This document shows, one piece after another, positions 34,339 through 42,104 of a stretch of DNA of 64,000 nucleotides. The translations under genes were made by a program, and so were the position numbers. The DNA comes from Streptomyces sp. CB02923 (GTDB taxonomy: Bacteria > Actinomycetota > Actinomycetes > Streptomycetales > Streptomycetaceae). Where the stretch lies: positions 682,001 to 746,000 of the forward strand of contig NZ_LWKZ01000025.1 of the NCBI RefSeq assembly GCF_001905005.1, in the 5' to 3' direction. A model generated the notes under the pieces. That model made no database searches. It saw only the letters and a program-made list of their open reading frames with translations, and had not been told where the DNA came from. Position 1 is the first letter of the stretch. Every line of letters begins with the position of its first letter.

Positions 34339-34430
34339 CCCCTGCGCGCAGCGCAGGGGCCGGGGCCGTGTCCACCGCGCGCAGCGCGGTGGACTGGGCC
34401 CGCCGCGCGGAGCGTGGCGGCTGGGCCAGG
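34339..34430. repeat. Three consecutive hairpins with related apices
   Basis: Hairpin 1: CCCCTGCGC-GCA-GCGCAGGGG (34339-34359), perfect. Hairpin 2: GTCCACCGCGC-GCA-GCGCGGTGGAC (34370-34394), perfect. Hairpin 3, about 34396-34428, has arms GGCCCGCCGCGC and GCGTGGCGGCTGGGCC around GGA, imperfect. All three share a CGC-G[CG]A-GCG tip, as REP-type palindromes do. Confidence 0.8.
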
Positions 34431-34614
34431 CACGCCATGAGGTACGCACCCGCCGCCGGGTGACGCCATGGCCCGTCCCCGCCCCGCCACCGTGGGCCTC
34501 ACCGCTAGGTGGGCGCCGATCAGGCACGCCGCGGGGTGCGCACCCACCGCCGGGTGACGCCATGGCCGCCCCGCCTCCGTCCCGTGAGCCTCACCATGTG
34601 GTGGGCGGGCACGG
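34428..34614. repeat. Imperfect ~90-bp direct repeat
   Basis: Copy 1 starts at 34428 and copy 2 at 34522, both with AGGCACGCC. They share CGCCGGGTGACGCCATGGCC and end with GCCTCACC followed by GGTGGGCG. The copies are ~75-80 percent identical and adjacent. Confidence 0.8.
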
Positions 34615-34660
34615 GGGTGATCGAAGAATTCCCCCCAGCTGGCCGCAGTCGCCAAACGAC

Positions 34661-34780
34661 GTGAGGGGGTGCGTAGGGGGCCATCCCCGCAGAGCAGCCG
34701 GGTATCTGGGTTCACAACTACATTCCCCGTTGCCGTACACGGTGTCGAGGAGTTGGCCCCCTGCGCGCCCCCGCCCCACG
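34661..34780 (-). repeat. Element B: inverted, diverged copy of element A
   Basis: Read on the minus strand it carries the same 19-bp block CTCCTCGACACCGTGTACG and the same ~32-bp block beginning GTGAACCCAGATACCCGGCT as element A, with one extra base between them. Its own ends pair as GGGGGYGCGYAGGGGGCCA against the inverted copy (34665-34683 with 34754-34772). Confidence 0.88.
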
Positions 34781-34919
34781 AGTCACACAATGCGACCCGC
34801 CCGCCAGCACACCCCCCGCGCGAAGCGCAAACGCCCACCCCACGCACGCGTGACCCCGCGAATCAGGCCCACCCCGCCCGGGGTACGTCGTCGGCCGCCC
34901 CTCCGGGAAGATGGACCGT

Positions 34920-35333
34920 ATGGCCATTCACGAGAACCTCCTCGGGGGACCGCCCCCGACCGAACTGCCCGACGACCCCGAGCCCCGCGAGCTCCTCGCT
35001 TCGGGTGCCGCCCCGGCGGATGTCGCGGCGAAGTATCCGACCTCCTCGCTGGCCTGGGCGCAGCTCGCGGACGACGCGTTCCAGGCGGGCCGTACGGTCG
35101 AGTCGTACGCGTACGCCCGTACCGGCTACCACCGCGGCCTGGACTCCCTGCGCCGGGCCGGCTGGAAGGGGCACGGGCCGGTGCCGTTCGAGCACGAGCC
35201 CAACCGCGGCTTCCTGCGTGCGCTGCACGCCCTCGCCCGTGCCGCGCAGACGATCGGTGAGCAGGAGGAGTACGAGCGCTGCACGACGTTCCTGCGGGAG
35301 TCGTCGCCGACCGCGGCGGACACCCTTTCATAA
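34920..35333 (+). CDS. DUF3151 domain-containing protein
   Basis: 137 residues from ATG 34920; an ATG at 34911 is too close to the GGGAAG site. The protein is all helical, with blocks GAAPADVAAKYPTSSLAWAQ, AYARTGYHRGLDSLRRAGWK and PNRGFLRALHALARAAQ. The repeated helix pairs suggest a TPR-like scaffold. The family is restricted to actinobacteria and commonly sits beside fba (Rv0360c near fba in M. tuberculosis), as here. The biochemical role is unknown. A perfect-stem terminator follows. Confidence 0.9.
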   Translation: MAIHENLLGGPPPTELPDDPEPRELLASGAAPADVAAKYPTSSLAWAQLADDAFQAGRTVESYAYARTGYHRGLDSLRRAGWKGHGPVPFEHEPNRGFLRALHALARAAQTIGEQEEYERCTTFLRESSPTAADTLS

Positions 35334-35375
35334 GGCGCTGAGCTGCGCTTCCGGCTGAGGGCCGGGACGGTTCGC

Positions 35376-35403
35376 GGGCCGGTCGCGCATGCGCGACCGG
35401 CCC
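35376..35403. terminator. Intrinsic terminator after DUF3151 gene
   Basis: A perfect 13-bp stem GGGCCGGTCGCGC (35376-35388) with its complement at 35391-35403, a two-base AT centre and following CTT. Confidence 0.85.
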
Positions 35404-35537
35404 CTTGCGCGCCTTCGGTGGAGCACGGATGATGCCAGTGGGCCGAAAGATTCCGTGCCCGAGGGGACCGGGGCTCCGTTTGCCGACGGGAAGGAGCGGA
35501 CCGCTACCCGGAAGCCAGCAGCATCGAGGAGTTCCTC

Positions 35538-36449
35538 ATGTCGCAGCAGTCCGCCCCGCAGAAAGCCCCGGCGCAGCCGGAGACCGCCCCGGCGCAGCCG
35601 CAGTCAGATCCGGCGCAGCCGGAGTCCGCCGAAGCCCGGCAGCCCGACCTGAGCATCGGCAGCACGGGTACGACGCCGTACGAGGACTACGTCCACGCGG
35701 ACGTGCTCACCCACCTCCAGCATCCGCTGTCCGACGATCCGGGCGAGATGGCGTTCCTGGTCACGACGCAGGTGATGGAGCTGTGGTTCACGGTCGTCGT
35801 TCACGAGTGGCACACCGCGGCGCAGGCGTTGCGCCGGGACGACCTGCCGGCCGCGATGGAGGCGCTGGAGCGGTCGACCCACCAGATGGAGGCGCTCAAC
35901 GCGGCGTGGAAGCCGCTGGCGCGGCTGACGCCCGCGCAGTTCAACGCGTTCCGGGGGGCGCTGGGGGAGGGCTCGGGGTTCCAGTCGGCGATGTACCGGC
36001 GGCTGGAGTTCCTGCTGGGCGAGAAGTCGGCGTCGATGCTCGTACCGCACCGTGGCGCGCCGCGTGAGTACGCCGAGCTGGAGAAGGCGCTGCAGGAGCC
36101 GAGCCTGTGGGACGAGGTGCTGCGGCTGCTGGCGCGCCGGGGGTACGGGATACCCCGCGAGGTGCTGGACCGTGAGGTGACCGCGCGGTACGAGCCGGAC
36201 GCGCGGGTCGAGGCCGTGTGGGCCGAGGTGTACGAGGGGCCGCGCGACAGCGGACTGGTGCGGCTCGGCGAGGCGTTGACGGACGTCGCGGAGCTGGTGT
36301 GGCGCTGGCGAAACGATCATTTGGTGGCGACGCGACGGGCGATGGGAGCCAAGATGGGTACCGGCGGTTCGGCGGGCGTGGCGTGGCTGGAGAAACGGGC
36401 CAGCAAGAACGTTTTTCCGGAGCTGTGGACGGCACGCAGCCATGTCTGA
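35538..36449 (+). CDS. kynA: Tryptophan 2,3-dioxygenase
   Basis: 303 residues from ATG 35538 with GAGGAG upstream. A ~37-residue N-terminal tail of Ala/Pro/Gln repeats precedes the TDO fold. Family blocks include YEDYVHADVLTHLQHPLSDD, VTTQVMELWFTVVVHEWH (distal pocket), FNAFRGALGEGSGFQSAMYR with the R that contacts the substrate carboxylate, and the late WRWRNDHLVATRR-A-M-G histidine that ligates heme. It opens the indole ring of L-tryptophan to N-formylkynurenine with O2. It is the first gene of a three-gene operon and overlaps the kynureninase gene by eight bases. Confidence 0.95.
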   Translation: MSQQSAPQKAPAQPETAPAQPQSDPAQPESAEARQPDLSIGSTGTTPYEDYVHADVLTHLQHPLSDDPGEMAFLVTTQVMELWFTVVVHEWHTAAQALRRDDLPAAMEALERSTHQMEALNAAWKPLARLTPAQFNAFRGALGEGSGFQSAMYRRLEFLLGEKSASMLVPHRGAPREYAELEKALQEPSLWDEVLRLLARRGYGIPREVLDREVTARYEPDARVEAVWAEVYEGPRDSGLVRLGEALTDVAELVWRWRNDHLVATRRAMGAKMGTGGSAGVAWLEKRASKNVFPELWTARSHV

Positions 36450-37626
36450 ACCGGCGGAGCGCGCCGCGGCGCTCGACGGAAAGGACGAACTCGGAGCGGT
36501 CCGGGAGAAGTTCGTCCTGGACGACTGCGTGTACCTGGACGGGAACTCGCTGGGGGCGCTGCCCCGCCAGGTGCCCGGCCGGGTCGCGGACGTCATCGGC
36601 CGGGAGTGGGGCGAGCTGCGCATCCGCTCCTGGGAGGAGTCGGGCTGGTGGACCGCTCCGGAGCGGGTCGGCGACCGGATCGCCCCGCTGCTGGGCGCCG
36701 CGCCGGGACAGGTGGTGGTCGGCGACTCGACCAGCGTCAACGTCTTCAAGGCGGTGGTCGGCGCCGTACGGATGGCGGGCGAGGGCCGGAACGAGATCCT
36801 GGCCGACGAGGCGTCCTTCCCGACCGACGGGTACATCGCGGAGTCCGCCGCGCGGATGACGGGCTGCACCCTGCGTGCCCTGCCGGCCGCGCGGATACCC
36901 GGCGAGGCCGGCCCCCGGACCGCGCTCGCGCTGGTCAACCACGTCGACTACCGCACCGGCCGGCTCAACGACCTGCCCGGCATCACCGCCGCGCTGCACG
37001 AGGCCGGGGCCCTGGCGGTCTGGGACCTGTGCCACAGCGCGGGCGCGCTGCCGGTCCGGCTGGACGCCCATGGCGTCGACCTCGCGGTGGGCTGCACGTA
37101 CAAATACCTGAACGGCGGGCCGGGCGCGCCCGCGTACCTGTATGTGCGCGAAGAGCTCCAGGCGCGGTTCGACTCACCGCTGCCCGGCTGGAACTCGCAC
37201 GCCGTGCCCTTCGGCATGGACCCCGCCTACGCCCCGGCCGACGGCATCATCCGCGGCCGCGTCGGCACGCCCGACATCCTGTCGATGCTCGCCCTGGAGG
37301 CGGCCCTGGACGTCTGGGACGGCGTGTCCGTCGAGGCCGTACGGGCCAAGAGTCTCGCGCTCGGCGACTTCTTCCTGGAGTGCGTGGACGCCCACGTCCC
37401 CGAGGGACGGCTGCGCTGCGTCACCCCGCGCGAGCACCCGCTGCGGGGCAGCCAGATCGCCCTGGCGTGCGCCGACGCGGGGAAGGTGATGACGGAGCTG
37501 ATCCGGCGCGGGGTGATCGGCGACTTCCGCCACCCCGACGTGCTGCGCTTCGGTTTCACGCCGCTCTACACCTCCTTCGCGGACGTGGCGCGCGCCGCGC
37601 GGGTGCTGGGCGAGGTCGTGGGGTGA
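36442..37626 (+). CDS. kynU: Kynureninase
   Basis: 394 residues from ATG 36442, inside the end of kynA. It is a PLP enzyme of fold type I that cleaves kynurenine to anthranilate and alanine. Seen are VYLDGNSLGALPRQV, STSVNVFKAV (PLP phosphate contact), LVNHVDYRTGRLNDLPGI, WDLCHSAGALPV with the cofactor-pairing Asp, and the Schiff-base lysine in GCTYKYLNGGPG (about Lys221). It is coupled to the upstream dioxygenase and downstream hydrolase by overlaps (the latter GTGA), so all three products should be made in step. Confidence 0.95.
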   Translation: MSEPAERAAALDGKDELGAVREKFVLDDCVYLDGNSLGALPRQVPGRVADVIGREWGELRIRSWEESGWWTAPERVGDRIAPLLGAAPGQVVVGDSTSVNVFKAVVGAVRMAGEGRNEILADEASFPTDGYIAESAARMTGCTLRALPAARIPGEAGPRTALALVNHVDYRTGRLNDLPGITAALHEAGALAVWDLCHSAGALPVRLDAHGVDLAVGCTYKYLNGGPGAPAYLYVREELQARFDSPLPGWNSHAVPFGMDPAYAPADGIIRGRVGTPDILSMLALEAALDVWDGVSVEAVRAKSLALGDFFLECVDAHVPEGRLRCVTPREHPLRGSQIALACADAGKVMTELIRRGVIGDFRHPDVLRFGFTPLYTSFADVARAARVLGEVVG

Positions 37627-38375
37627 GCGGACCGGGCGCCGGGGACGAGGAGGCGGCGCTGCTCGGCCTCGCCTCCGCGGCGCCCGACGCGGCGCTGGCG
37701 TACGGGCCGCATCCGGACCAGGTGATCGACCTGTACGGGCCGCAGAACGACGGGCCGGTGGTGCTGCTGTTGCACGGCGGGTTCTGGCGCGCGGCGTACG
37801 ACCGTACGCACCTGTCGCCGCTCGCGGCGGAGCTGGCCCGGCACGGGTTTCCGGTCGCCCTCGCCGAGTACCGCCGGGCGGGCGCGGGCGGCGGCTGGCC
37901 GCGTACGTACGAGGACGTGACGGCCGCCGTGGCCGCGGTGGAGCGGCCCGTGGTGGCCGTGGGGCACTCGGCGGGCGGACACCTCGCGCTGCTCCTGGCC
38001 GGCCGCCGCGGCCCGGACGCGCCGCGGCGGATCGTCGCCGTCGCGCCCGTCGCCGACCTCGCGCGCGCCCACGAGCTGGGACTGAGCGGCGGCGCGGTGG
38101 CGGAGTTCCTGGGCGCCGGGGCGGGGTGGGCGGACCGGCTCTCCGCCGCGGACCCGGTGCGGCGGCTGCCGGGTACGGTGCCCGTGACCCTCCTGCACGG
38201 CACCGCCGACGCCGACGTGCCCATCGAGCTGTCCCGCCGCTACGTACGGGCGGCGGAGGCCGCCGGCGGCCCGGCACCGGTGCTGCGGGAGCAGCCCGGC
38301 ACGGGCCACTACGCGCCCGTCACTCCCGGCACGGACGCCTTCCGCGTCCTCCTCGCCACCCTCCGTAGTACTTGA
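37623..38375 (+). CDS. Alpha/beta hydrolase, probable kynurenine formamidase
   Basis: 250 residues from GTG 37623, overlapping the kynU stop (GTGA). Alpha/beta hydrolase signatures are LLLHGGFWRAAYDR (the HGG[FY]W oxyanion motif of arylformamidases), VGHSAGGHLALLL (nucleophile Ser), TADADVP (Asp) and a GTGHYAP histidine. In this operon it most likely hydrolyses N-formylkynurenine to kynurenine, the step between KynA and KynU. This is the fold used by eukaryotic-type and some bacterial formamidases, rather than the cyclase-type KynB. The function is inferred from context plus motif. Confidence 0.85.
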   Translation: MSGPGAGDEEAALLGLASAAPDAALAYGPHPDQVIDLYGPQNDGPVVLLLHGGFWRAAYDRTHLSPLAAELARHGFPVALAEYRRAGAGGGWPRTYEDVTAAVAAVERPVVAVGHSAGGHLALLLAGRRGPDAPRRIVAVAPVADLARAHELGLSGGAVAEFLGAGAGWADRLSAADPVRRLPGTVPVTLLHGTADADVPIELSRRYVRAAEAAGGPAPVLREQPGTGHYAPVTPGTDAFRVLLATLRST

Positions 38376-38433
38376 GGAGGAGGCCCGCAGATCCGCTCAG
38401 GAGGGGACGACCGCGGACCGCGCTCTGCTTACC

Positions 38434-39801
38434 GTGGTGTACGTGAACCAGACGACCCGCACGCAGCGCGACGACCTGCGCTCGGAAGCCCGACTCGTCC
38501 GCGGCGCGCTGAACCGGCTGCGCCAGGACCTGATCGTGGACGCCTTCGCCTTCCGCCCGATGCTGCCCCTGGACGACGCCCGCTTGTCCGGGTGGTCGTG
38601 GGTCCCCCAGCGGCTGCGCCGCCATGTGCGCTGGGCTCCGCACGTCGTGCTCGCGTCCGTCGCGGCCCTCGTGTTCCTCGCGACCACGAGCGTGATGGCC
38701 CGCAGCGGCCCGCTGAGCTTCCTCATCACGGCGGTCTTCAGCTTCCTGCTCGCCGCGCCGCTCGCGCTGACGCTGTTCCGCCCGGTCGGCGCGTTCTGGC
38801 TGTCGGGCGGGGCGCTCGGCTTTGCGGCGCTGGCCTACGTCGTCACCGGGTCCGGATCCTCCGGGTACGAGATCGGCTTCGTCACCCACACCGCGGTGAT
38901 GGTCCTGGTCGTGCTCCGTACCCGGCCCCGGCTGGCCGCCGAGATGTGGCTGACCACCATGGCCGGGGCCGCGGTGATGGTGCTGCTCGCGCCCCGGGCG
39001 ATCTCGGACGTGGCGCCGTTCGCGGTGCTGACGGTGCTGGTGCTGGTGCCCGCCGCCGCCATCCGCGCCTGGCGCGAGGAGCGGCAGAACGTCGTCGAGA
39101 CGCAGACCGCCACCGCCGAGGAGCGCTCCCGGCGCACGCTGCTGGAGGAACGCGCCCTGATCGCCCGCGAGCTGCACGACGTGGTCGCGCACCACATGTC
39201 CGTCATCGCCATCCAGGCCGAGGCCGCCCCGTACCGCGTCAAGGACACCCCGCCCGAGCTGGCCACCTCCTTCTCGACCATCCGGGAGAACGCGGTGGCG
39301 GCGCTGACCGAGCTGCGGCGCATCCTCGGCGTCGTACGGTCCGAGGACCCGGACGCCTTCGCCGACTCCGACCCCGAGGCGCCGCAGCCCACCCTCGCCA
39401 GCCTCGACTCGCTGCTGGAGAGCGTGCGCGGTGCGGGACTCGTCGTCGAGGCCGTGGTCACCGGCGCGTCCCGGCCGCTGCCGCAGGGCGTCGAGCTGTC
39501 CGCGTACCGCATCGTCCAGGAAGGGCTGAGCAACGCGCTGCGGCACTCGCCGGGCGCCGAGGCGCGGGTGGAGATCTCGTACGTGCTCGGCGGACTCGGA
39601 CTGCGTATCGTCAACGGCAAGGCGAGCCGGCTGGCCAAACCGTCACCGGGCGCCGGACACGGCGTACTGGGGATGCGGGAACGGGTGCAGATGCTGGGCG
39701 GGGAGATCACCGCGGACCACACCCAGGACGGCGGATTCGAGGTCGCGGCGTTCATACCGGTCACGGCGGCACAGGGCACGGCGGGGGAGAAGACGAAATG
39801 A
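38434..39801 (+). CDS. Sensor histidine kinase (NarL-partner, HisKA_3)
   Basis: 455 residues from GTG 38434; GTG 38443 is an alternative. An N-terminal cytosolic segment (~1-68) is followed by about five membrane helices (~70-210) with very short outside loops, so sensing is probably within the membrane. The phosphoacceptor His is in LIARELHDVVAHHMSVIA (about His248). The HATPase domain has YRIVQEGLSNALRHSPG (N box) and GAGHGVLGMRERVQMLGG (G boxes). Its stop overlaps the response regulator start (ATGA). The signal is unknown; many relatives respond to envelope stress or antibiotics, and an ABC exporter is the next locus. Confidence 0.93.
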   Translation: MVYVNQTTRTQRDDLRSEARLVRGALNRLRQDLIVDAFAFRPMLPLDDARLSGWSWVPQRLRRHVRWAPHVVLASVAALVFLATTSVMARSGPLSFLITAVFSFLLAAPLALTLFRPVGAFWLSGGALGFAALAYVVTGSGSSGYEIGFVTHTAVMVLVVLRTRPRLAAEMWLTTMAGAAVMVLLAPRAISDVAPFAVLTVLVLVPAAAIRAWREERQNVVETQTATAEERSRRTLLEERALIARELHDVVAHHMSVIAIQAEAAPYRVKDTPPELATSFSTIRENAVAALTELRRILGVVRSEDPDAFADSDPEAPQPTLASLDSLLESVRGAGLVVEAVVTGASRPLPQGVELSAYRIVQEGLSNALRHSPGAEARVEISYVLGGLGLRIVNGKASRLAKPSPGAGHGVLGMRERVQMLGGEITADHTQDGGFEVAAFIPVTAAQGTAGEKTK

Positions 39802-40454
39802 TCCGGGTACTGATCGTCGACGACCAGGTGATGGTCCGGGAGGGCTTCTCGGTCCTGATGGGCGCGATGCCGGACATCGAGGTCGTCGGGGAGGCCGTGG
39901 ACGGCCGGCAGGCGGTGGCCAAGGTCGCCGAACTGCGCCCCGACGTGGTCCTGATGGACATCCGGATGCCGGAGATGAACGGGCTGGAGGCGACCCGCGA
40001 GATCGTCGCCGCCGACGCGGACGCCAAGGTGCTGGTGCTGACCACCTTCGACCTCGACGAGTACGTCTACCAGGCGCTGCGCGCCGGGGCGAGCGGCTTC
40101 CTGCTCAAGGACGCCTCGGCGGGCCAGCTCGCGGAGGGGGTACGGATCGTGGCGGGCGGTGAGGCGCTGCTCGCGCCGACCGTCACCAAGCGGCTGATCT
40201 CGGAGTTCTCCAAGCTGGACACGCCGAAGGCCCCCACCCAGGAACGCGTCGGCGACCTCACCGAGCGCGAGACCGAGGTCCTGGTGCTGGTGGCCCAGGG
40301 CCTCTCCAACGGTGAGATCGCCGAACATCTGGTCGTCGCCGAGTCCACGGTGAAGACCCACGTCAGCCGCATCCTGGTGAAACTGGGCCTCCGCGACCGC
40401 ACCCAGGCGGCGGTCTTCGCGTACGAGGCCCGGCTGGTCACGCCGGGCGGGTGA
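39798..40454 (+). CDS. Response regulator, NarL/FixJ family
   Basis: 218 residues from ATG 39798, overlapping the kinase stop. The receiver domain has acidic pair Asp8/Asp9, the phosphorylation site in VVLMDIRMPEMNG (Asp54), TTFDLDEYVY and the K of LLKDAS. The C-terminal LuxR-type helix-turn-helix has LTERETEVLVLVAQGLSNGE and AESTVKTHVSRILVKL. It is the cognate partner of the kinase upstream. It ends ten bases from the end of the convergent ABC permease gene, with no obvious terminator between. Confidence 0.96.
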   Translation: MIRVLIVDDQVMVREGFSVLMGAMPDIEVVGEAVDGRQAVAKVAELRPDVVLMDIRMPEMNGLEATREIVAADADAKVLVLTTFDLDEYVYQALRAGASGFLLKDASAGQLAEGVRIVAGGEALLAPTVTKRLISEFSKLDTPKAPTQERVGDLTERETEVLVLVAQGLSNGEIAEHLVVAESTVKTHVSRILVKLGLRDRTQAAVFAYEARLVTPGG

Positions 40455-40463
40455 GCACCGGCG

Positions 40464-42104
40464 TCAGCCGAGGTCGCGGCGGCGCAGGGCGGTCAGGCCG
40501 GCGGTGACGAGGAGGGCTGTGAGGCCGAGCAGCCACAGGAACGGGGCTGCTGTGGGGTCGCCGCCCGGCAGCTTCGGGAGGTGGCTGAACGGGGAGAGGT
40601 CCATCGCCCACTGGGGGAGTCGGGCGGCGGGGCCGATCCAGCCGATGCCGAGGCAGCCGCCGACCACGGCCCAGGTGGCGGCCGCCGCCTTGGGCAGGGC
40701 GCCGACGAGCAGGACCGCGACGCCGGTGAGTGCCCAGACGGCCGGGGCCTGGGCCAGGGCCGCGCCCACCGCGGGGCCGAGCCGGCCGCCGACGTCGCCG
40801 ACCGTCAGGCCGTACGTGAAGCCGAGGCCCAGGCCGCCCAGGAGCAGGATGAGGGCCGTTCCGAGGAAGGCGATGGCCAGGTGTCCGGCGGCCCAGCGCA
40901 GGCGTCCGACGGCGCCCGCCAGGACCGGTTCGGCGCGGTCGCCGGTCTCCTCGCCGCGCAGGCGGAGGACGGCGCCCGCCGCGTAGAGGGCCGCGACCAT
41001 GCCGAGCATGCCGGTCAGCGCTGACACGAACGCGTCGGCCAGGCCCTGTTGCCCGCCCATCCGTTCGAAGATCTCGCGGGTCTGCTCGTTGTCGCCGACC
41101 AGGTCGGACGCGCCGTCGGCGATGCTGCCGAAGACGGCGCCGGCCAGGAGGAAGCCGGCCGACCAGCCGAACAGGGTGGTCCGTTGCAGGCGCCAGGCCA
41201 GGCCGGTCGGGCCGTTCAGGGAGGCGGGTGCGCGGGCCGGTCCCGGTCGGGCGGGCAGGAAGCTCATGCCGAGGTCGCGGCGCGCGGTGAGCGCGTACGC
41301 GGCGCCGGTCGTGACGGCCGTACCGGCGAGGAAGAGCAGGAGCACCCACCAGCGCTCGTCGGCGAACGCGCGCAGGTTCTCGGCCCAGCCGACGGGGGAG
41401 GCCCAGGTGAGCGGGGAGGAGGCGTCCTCGGTCGCGGCGTCGCCCGCGGCCCGCAGGACGAAGGCCGCGCCCAGCACGGCTCCGGCGAGGCCCTTGGCGG
41501 CCCGCGCGCTCTCGGTGAGCTGCGCGGTGATCGCCGCCAGTCCCGCGAAGACCAGGCCGGTGCCGCCGATGGCGAGGCCCAAAGCCAGTGAGCCGCCAAC
41601 CGGCTGGCCGGACATGGCCAGTCCGGCGCTGATCAGCAGCGTCAGGGCCGCGTCGGCGGCGAGGGCGGCGAGCAGTGCGGCGGTGAGCGGGGCGCGCCGG
41701 CCGACCATGGCGGCGGAGAGGAGTTCCTGGCGGCCCGTCTCCTCTTCCTCGCGGGTGTGGCGTACGACGATCAGCAGGCTCATGACACCGGCCAGCAGTG
41801 CGGCGATGCCGCCGATGCGCCAGGCGGTCAGGCCGCCGAGGGAGTCGCTGAACACCGGCCCGTAGAGGGCGCGCAGCGAGCCGTTGGCGGTCATCGAGCC
41901 CGCCACTTCCGCGCGCTTGGCGGGCGTGTCGTAGAGCGTTTCCAGGGTGCTGACCATGCTGACGACGGTCAGTCCGAGCAGCAGTACCCAGGCCGGGATC
42001 ATCAGCCGGTCCCGGCGCAGTGCCAGGCGCAGCAGGGTGCCGGTGCCGGCCAGGTCGCGGGAGCCGCCGGTACGGGCGGTCGCGGGGAGTGTCGCGGTGG
42101 TCAT
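40464..42104 (-). CDS. ABC transporter permease (ABC-2/polyketide-exporter type)
   Basis: 546 residues from the ATG at 42104, overlapping the ATPase gene stop (ATGA). Two homologous halves of about six helices each are apparent, separated near residue 300 by a cytosolic loop rich in Pro/Arg/Ala. The motif VVRHTREEEETGRQELLSA after the second or third helix, and its echo LRLRGEETGDRAEPVLAGA in the second half, are typical of this duplicated exporter permease class. With the ATPase it should form a heteromeric exporter for a drug or lipid-like compound. The substrate is unknown. Confidence 0.92.
   Translation of the reverse strand: MTTATLPATARTGGSRDLAGTGTLLRLALRRDRLMIPAWVLLLGLTVVSMVSTLETLYDTPAKRAEVAGSMTANGSLRALYGPVFSDSLGGLTAWRIGGIAALLAGVMSLLIVVRHTREEEETGRQELLSAAMVGRRAPLTAALLAALAADAALTLLISAGLAMSGQPVGGSLALGLAIGGTGLVFAGLAAITAQLTESARAAKGLAGAVLGAAFVLRAAGDAATEDASSPLTWASPVGWAENLRAFADERWWVLLLFLAGTAVTTGAAYALTARRDLGMSFLPARPGPARAPASLNGPTGLAWRLQRTTLFGWSAGFLLAGAVFGSIADGASDLVGDNEQTREIFERMGGQQGLADAFVSALTGMLGMVAALYAAGAVLRLRGEETGDRAEPVLAGAVGRLRWAAGHLAIAFLGTALILLLGGLGLGFTYGLTVGDVGGRLGPAVGAALAQAPAVWALTGVAVLLVGALPKAAAATWAVVGGCLGIGWIGPAARLPQWAMDLSPFSHLPKLPGGDPTAAPFLWLLGLTALLVTAGLTALRRRDLG

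Larger units (their letters stand above)
34136..34834. repeat. Composite inverted-repeat element between fba and DUF3151
   Basis: About 700 bp without a real gene. Its outer ends are GCGTTTGCGC (34136-34145) and the exact complement GCGCAAACGC (34825-34834). Inside lie two oppositely oriented ~115-bp repeats (34186-34300 and 34661-34780), three tandem hairpins (34339-34430) and a ~90-bp direct repeat (34428-34614). Frames crossing it lack codon bias and the repeated blocks differ by an indel, so conservation is at nucleic-acid level. Confidence 0.8.

Noticed and set aside
34053..34847. 264-residue minus-strand frame across the composite repeat element
   Set aside because: It lacks codon bias and spans diverged repeats whose blocks change frame by an indel. 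It does not look protein-coding.
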